Source: Anaerolineales bacterium UBA2317 | Lineage (GTDB): Bacteria; Chloroflexota; Anaerolineae; Anaerolineales; Villigracilaceae | DNA length: 26,894 nucleotides | Assembly (NCBI GenBank): GCA_002345215.1 | Contig: DDVH01000053.1 | Location: 2,331 to 29,224, forward strand | Reading direction: 5' to 3' | Part shown: in pieces, positions 23,916-26,894 of the stretch | How the letters are laid out: every line of letters starts with the position of its first letter | Position numbering within the stretch: the stretch's first letter is position 1 | The notes under the pieces: model-generated | What the model was told of the DNA's origin: nothing | Seen by the model: only the letters and a program-made list of their open reading frames with translations | Database searches by the model: none | Position numbers and translations under genes: made by a program

Positions 23916-26894
23916 ATGAAGACTGCATCGAAAACTCAAACTAACAAATTAAGTGTCCTGAAAGAGTATGCAAGCGAGGAGCAATATCGCATTCTTTTTC
24001 AGAATGTTCCCTTTGGTATTGGGCTGGCAGATATCAATGGAAATCTAATTGAATTTAATGATGCCATGCTCAAACCAGGTGGATACACACGTGAAGATAT
24101 TGAGGCGATAGGAAATGTAGCCGCGTTGTATTATGAATCAAGTCAACGAGAAGAGGCGTTAAAGATTTTTCGTCAACAAGGTTATTTGAGTCAATATCCT
24201 GTTCAATTTAGAAGAAAAGATGGTACGCCGTATGATGCTTTGCTTTCATTATCTTTTGTTGAAATCGGTGGGAAAACTTATGTTCAAGCCTTAACTGAAG
24301 ATGTTACTGAAAAGAAACTTGCCGAAGAAGCCTTACATCAAGCAGAAGAAAAATATCGGGTGATGGTAGAGCAAAGCCCATTGGTGATGTATATGGACCA
24401 AATTGATGAACTCGCTACGAGTTTTTACATCAGCCCGCAAGTGGAAAAAATGTTGGGCTACACACCAACAGAAGTTTTAAGCGACCCAAAACTTTGGCAT
24501 CGTTTGATTTTCCCCGAAGATCACAAACGCGCCATGGACGCTGTACATAAAACAGTTGAAACAGGGAAAGCAGTTGAAGAATATCGTATGACGCATCGCG
24601 ATGGCAGAGTGATTTGGATTCGTGATACATCTGTTTTAATTTGCGATAAAGAAGGTAAGCCTCAGTTCGTACAAGGCTTTATGGAAGATGTAACCGAAAG
24701 AAAACTTGCTGAAGAACGTGTGAAGCTTAATGAAAGCCGTTTTCGAGCGATGATTGAAAACGGCTTGGATTTTATTTCTCTGTTAGATGCGCAAGGTAAT
24801 TTGTTGTGGGAGAGTCCCTCTGCCTCTAATTTACTTGGGTATCATTATCAAGAATTTGTGGGAAGAAATATTTTTGAGTTAATGCACCCCGATGATATGG
24901 AGTGGACTAAAAATCAATTTACTGAAGTAGCGAAACAAGCAGGCAATCGTCAGTCTGGAATTTTTCGTTTGCACCATGCAGATGGTACTTGGCATTGGGT
25001 AGAAGCGATTGCTACAAACATGTTGGGGGAACCAAGCATCAATGCAATTGTGATTAATTATCACGATGTGACAGAAAGAAAATTACATGAGCTCGAGTTA
25101 GAAGCCGAGTCTATGCTGGCGCAGGCATTGAGCGAAACGCTTGAGTTACAACCTTTGTTAGAGCGTTTGCTTGAGGCGGCACGCCATGCTATACCATTAG
25201 CAGATAAAGGAAGTATTTTGCTGGTGGAGCCGAATGGAAAATTACGCATCCGCGCTTTAAGTGGATATTCCGATTCACGCTTGCAGGGATTTGTTTTTGC
25301 CAGCGACACAGGATACGCCGCCCAAGCCGCACATGAGCAGAAGCCTTTAATATTTACCCAAGTGCGCGAAAATGAAAAATTGCGTTATGAAGGTGAAATT
25401 GAAGACGCAAAAAATATTCATAGTGCTATCGCCGCCCCGTTGATGATTCAAGACCGCGTGATTGGCGTCATTGCTTTAGATTCTACAGAACACGATACAT
25501 TTAATGAAACACATTTACGTTTGTTAGTGAAATTTGCAACATCAGTTGCGCTCGTCCTTGAACGCACAAGTTTATATGAAGAAGCCCAACGTCGTTTACA
25601 AGAGTTACAAGCCTTATATGAAAGTGGATTAACGTTAAGCAATTTGTTTGAACCGCGTGAAATCGGAAAAGCAATTGTAAAAATATTAAAGCAACACATG
25701 AATTGGAATTATGCTGTCGTGCGTATTCGCAAAGGCGACACAGATGCTTTAGAGGTTATCGGTTACGGGGGGATGAATCTGCCGGAGGTGGAAGAGCAAG
25801 CCGAAATCGAAAGAATGAATCGTTTAATCAATAAAGTAGGGCAGGGGCTTACGGGTTGGGTGACTCAACATGGGGTACCCGTTCATAGTGAAAATTTACC
25901 CGCCGATTCACGTTACATTGAAACGAATCAAGGTGTGCTTTCTGGTATTTATGTGCCTATCATCAGTGGCGAGAATATCTTGGGTGCAATTGGCGTGGAG
26001 AGCGAATCTGAAAATGCTTTTGATGAACATGCCAAAAGATTTTTATCTACACTTGCGGCGCAGGTGGCAAGTACTATAGAAACGGCGCGTTTGTTTAGTG
26101 ATATGAAAAAACGCTTGAATGAGTTAAGTGTGCTTCATCAATCAAGCCAAAGTTTGTTAGTAACTGGTTTTGACCCTGATATGACGTATGCTAGCGTGCA
26201 TGAAGCCGTAAAAAATGTCATGCCGTGTGATGCGTTTGTGATTGTGGTTGAGGATGATGCTGGTGGAGATTATCATGCCGTTTATCGTTATGATAAAGGC
26301 GAGCGTTATCCCAATGCGCGCATTCCACGTGGGCAGGGGTTGAGTGGTCAGGTCATTTCTGAAGGAAAAACTTTGTTAGTAGCAGATTATCACAACGATG
26401 AAAATGTACAAGCCATTCACTTTGGAAAAGTTGAACATGTCCGTTCTATTTTAGCAATTCCATTAATGCGTGGCGGAAAAACATTCGGCATGATTTCAAC
26501 GCAATCGTATGGAGCCGACATGTTTAACGAAAGCCATCGCGTTGTGTTAGAAACAATCGCTGCACAATTTGCATCATCCATTGAAAATGCACGTTTATTT
26601 GAAGCGACAATTCAACAACTGAAACGATTAACTGTTTTGCGTGATATGGATAGAGTCATCGCTTCTAGTTTTGACCTACGCATTGTCTTCAACCTTTTAC
26701 TGAATCATACGCTTGAACAGTTGAAAGTAGATGCGGCATGTATTTTGTTATTTAATCCGAACACATACAATCTTGAATACTTTGATGGACGAGGATTTCG
26801 TTCAAAGCAAATTACGAATACAAAATTACGCTTAGGTGAAAGTTTAGCGGGCAAAGCGGCGATGGAACGAAAGTTCGTCGCAATTTCAGATTTA
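23916..26894 (+). CDS. Multi-PAS, multi-GAF sensor protein, 3' end outside window
   Basis: The frame is open for 993 codons from ATG 23916 to the window edge without a stop, so the C-terminal output domain is not visible. Three PAS domains come first (about 25-135, 146-265, 274-385), each ending in a PAC-type DVTE(R/K)K motif (EDVTEKKLAEE, EDVTERKLAEE, HDVTERKLHEL). Then come three GAF domains (about 406-555, 569-725, 744-895) and the start of a fourth (from about 911, MDRVIASSFDLRIVFNLLL). Linkers resemble those of the hybrid kinase (ENARLFEATIQQLKRL). No histidine kinase, GGDEF or HD-GYP motif is seen within the window; any of these could follow. No membrane segment is visible, so it is likely cytoplasmic. 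The start lacks a ribosome binding site and fits a leaderless transcript. Confidence 0.9.
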   Translation, partial: MKTASKTQTNKLSVLKEYASEEQYRILFQNVPFGIGLADINGNLIEFNDAMLKPGGYTREDIEAIGNVAALYYESSQREEALKIFRQQGYLSQYPVQFRRKDGTPYDALLSLSFVEIGGKTYVQALTEDVTEKKLAEEALHQAEEKYRVMVEQSPLVMYMDQIDELATSFYISPQVEKMLGYTPTEVLSDPKLWHRLIFPEDHKRAMDAVHKTVETGKAVEEYRMTHRDGRVIWIRDTSVLICDKEGKPQFVQGFMEDVTERKLAEERVKLNESRFRAMIENGLDFISLLDAQGNLLWESPSASNLLGYHYQEFVGRNIFELMHPDDMEWTKNQFTEVAKQAGNRQSGIFRLHHADGTWHWVEAIATNMLGEPSINAIVINYHDVTERKLHELELEAESMLAQALSETLELQPLLERLLEAARHAIPLADKGSILLVEPNGKLRIRALSGYSDSRLQGFVFASDTGYAAQAAHEQKPLIFTQVRENEKLRYEGEIEDAKNIHSAIAAPLMIQDRVIGVIALDSTEHDTFNETHLRLLVKFATSVALVLERTSLYEEAQRRLQELQALYESGLTLSNLFEPREIGKAIVKILKQHMNWNYAVVRIRKGDTDALEVIGYGGMNLPEVEEQAEIERMNRLINKVGQGLTGWVTQHGVPVHSENLPADSRYIETNQGVLSGIYVPIISGENILGAIGVESESENAFDEHAKRFLSTLAAQVASTIETARLFSDMKKRLNELSVLHQSSQSLLVTGFDPDMTYASVHEAVKNVMPCDAFVIVVEDDAGGDYHAVYRYDKGERYPNARIPRGQGLSGQVISEGKTLLVADYHNDENVQAIHFGKVEHVRSILAIPLMRGGKTFGMISTQSYGADMFNESHRVVLETIAAQFASSIENARLFEATIQQLKRLTVLRDMDRVIASSFDLRIVFNLLLNHTLEQLKVDAACILLFNPNTYNLEYFDGRGFRSKQITNTKLRLGESLAGKAAMERKFVAISDL

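Overview
The window looks like a chromosomal segment of a moderately AT-rich bacterium, most likely a member of the Chloroflexota, class Anaerolineae. This is inferred from the style of the proteins, not from any search: giant soluble multi-GAF sensor proteins, a ribbon-helix-helix regulator paired with a Sensor-domain membrane protein, a RACo-type activator beside methyltransferases, and lipoproteins with Thr/Pro-rich linkers. No transposase, integrase, phage gene, tRNA or CRISPR array was seen.

Layout. Bases 1-2066 hold the 3' two thirds of a 23S rRNA and a complete 5S rRNA. A + strand translation unit follows (rpsU for bS21, then infA for IF-1), with a long leader that contains a terminator-like hairpin just before the rpsU ribosome binding site. 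A bidirectional terminator at about 2782-2810 separates it from a very long run of - strand genes reaching to about 20.7 kb. Read in transcription order these are: a 'virulence factor' domain protein, a RACo-like 2Fe-2S/ASKHA activator, a homocysteine S-methyltransferase-type protein, a HEPN-like protein, a UroD/MtaA-type methyltransferase, a 1779-residue seven-GAF hybrid histidine kinase, an Hpt protein, a REC-adenylate/guanylate cyclase, a lipoprotein, a GT-C-like membrane protein, a LysM lipoprotein, and a tightly overlapping Nudix / DUF4406-like / EamA trio. After a lone + strand cupin gene come three more - strand genes (Sensor-domain protein, ribbon-helix-helix regulator, BaiN/HI0933-type flavoprotein). 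The window ends inside a + strand PAS/GAF sensor gene that is cut by the window edge.

How the genes work together. The kinase, Hpt protein and REC-cyclase are adjacent and carry every phosphoacceptor needed for a His-Asp-His-Asp relay ending in cyclic nucleotide synthesis. The activator, the two methyltransferase-type proteins and the small virulence-factor protein suggest corrinoid-dependent one-carbon metabolism, but no corrinoid protein or substrate-specific methyltransferase lies in the window. The ribbon-helix-helix gene has its promoter flanked by two copies of ACCATC-N6-GATGGT whose centres are exactly 63 bp apart, which suggests autoregulation, possibly through a DNA loop.

Other recurring themes. 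Several genes lack a Shine-Dalgarno sequence and instead have a -10-like element 6-9 bases before the start codon, suggesting leaderless transcripts. At least five kinds of short repeat are present. Some abut or supply stop codons, and one lies in frame inside the UroD-like coding sequence.
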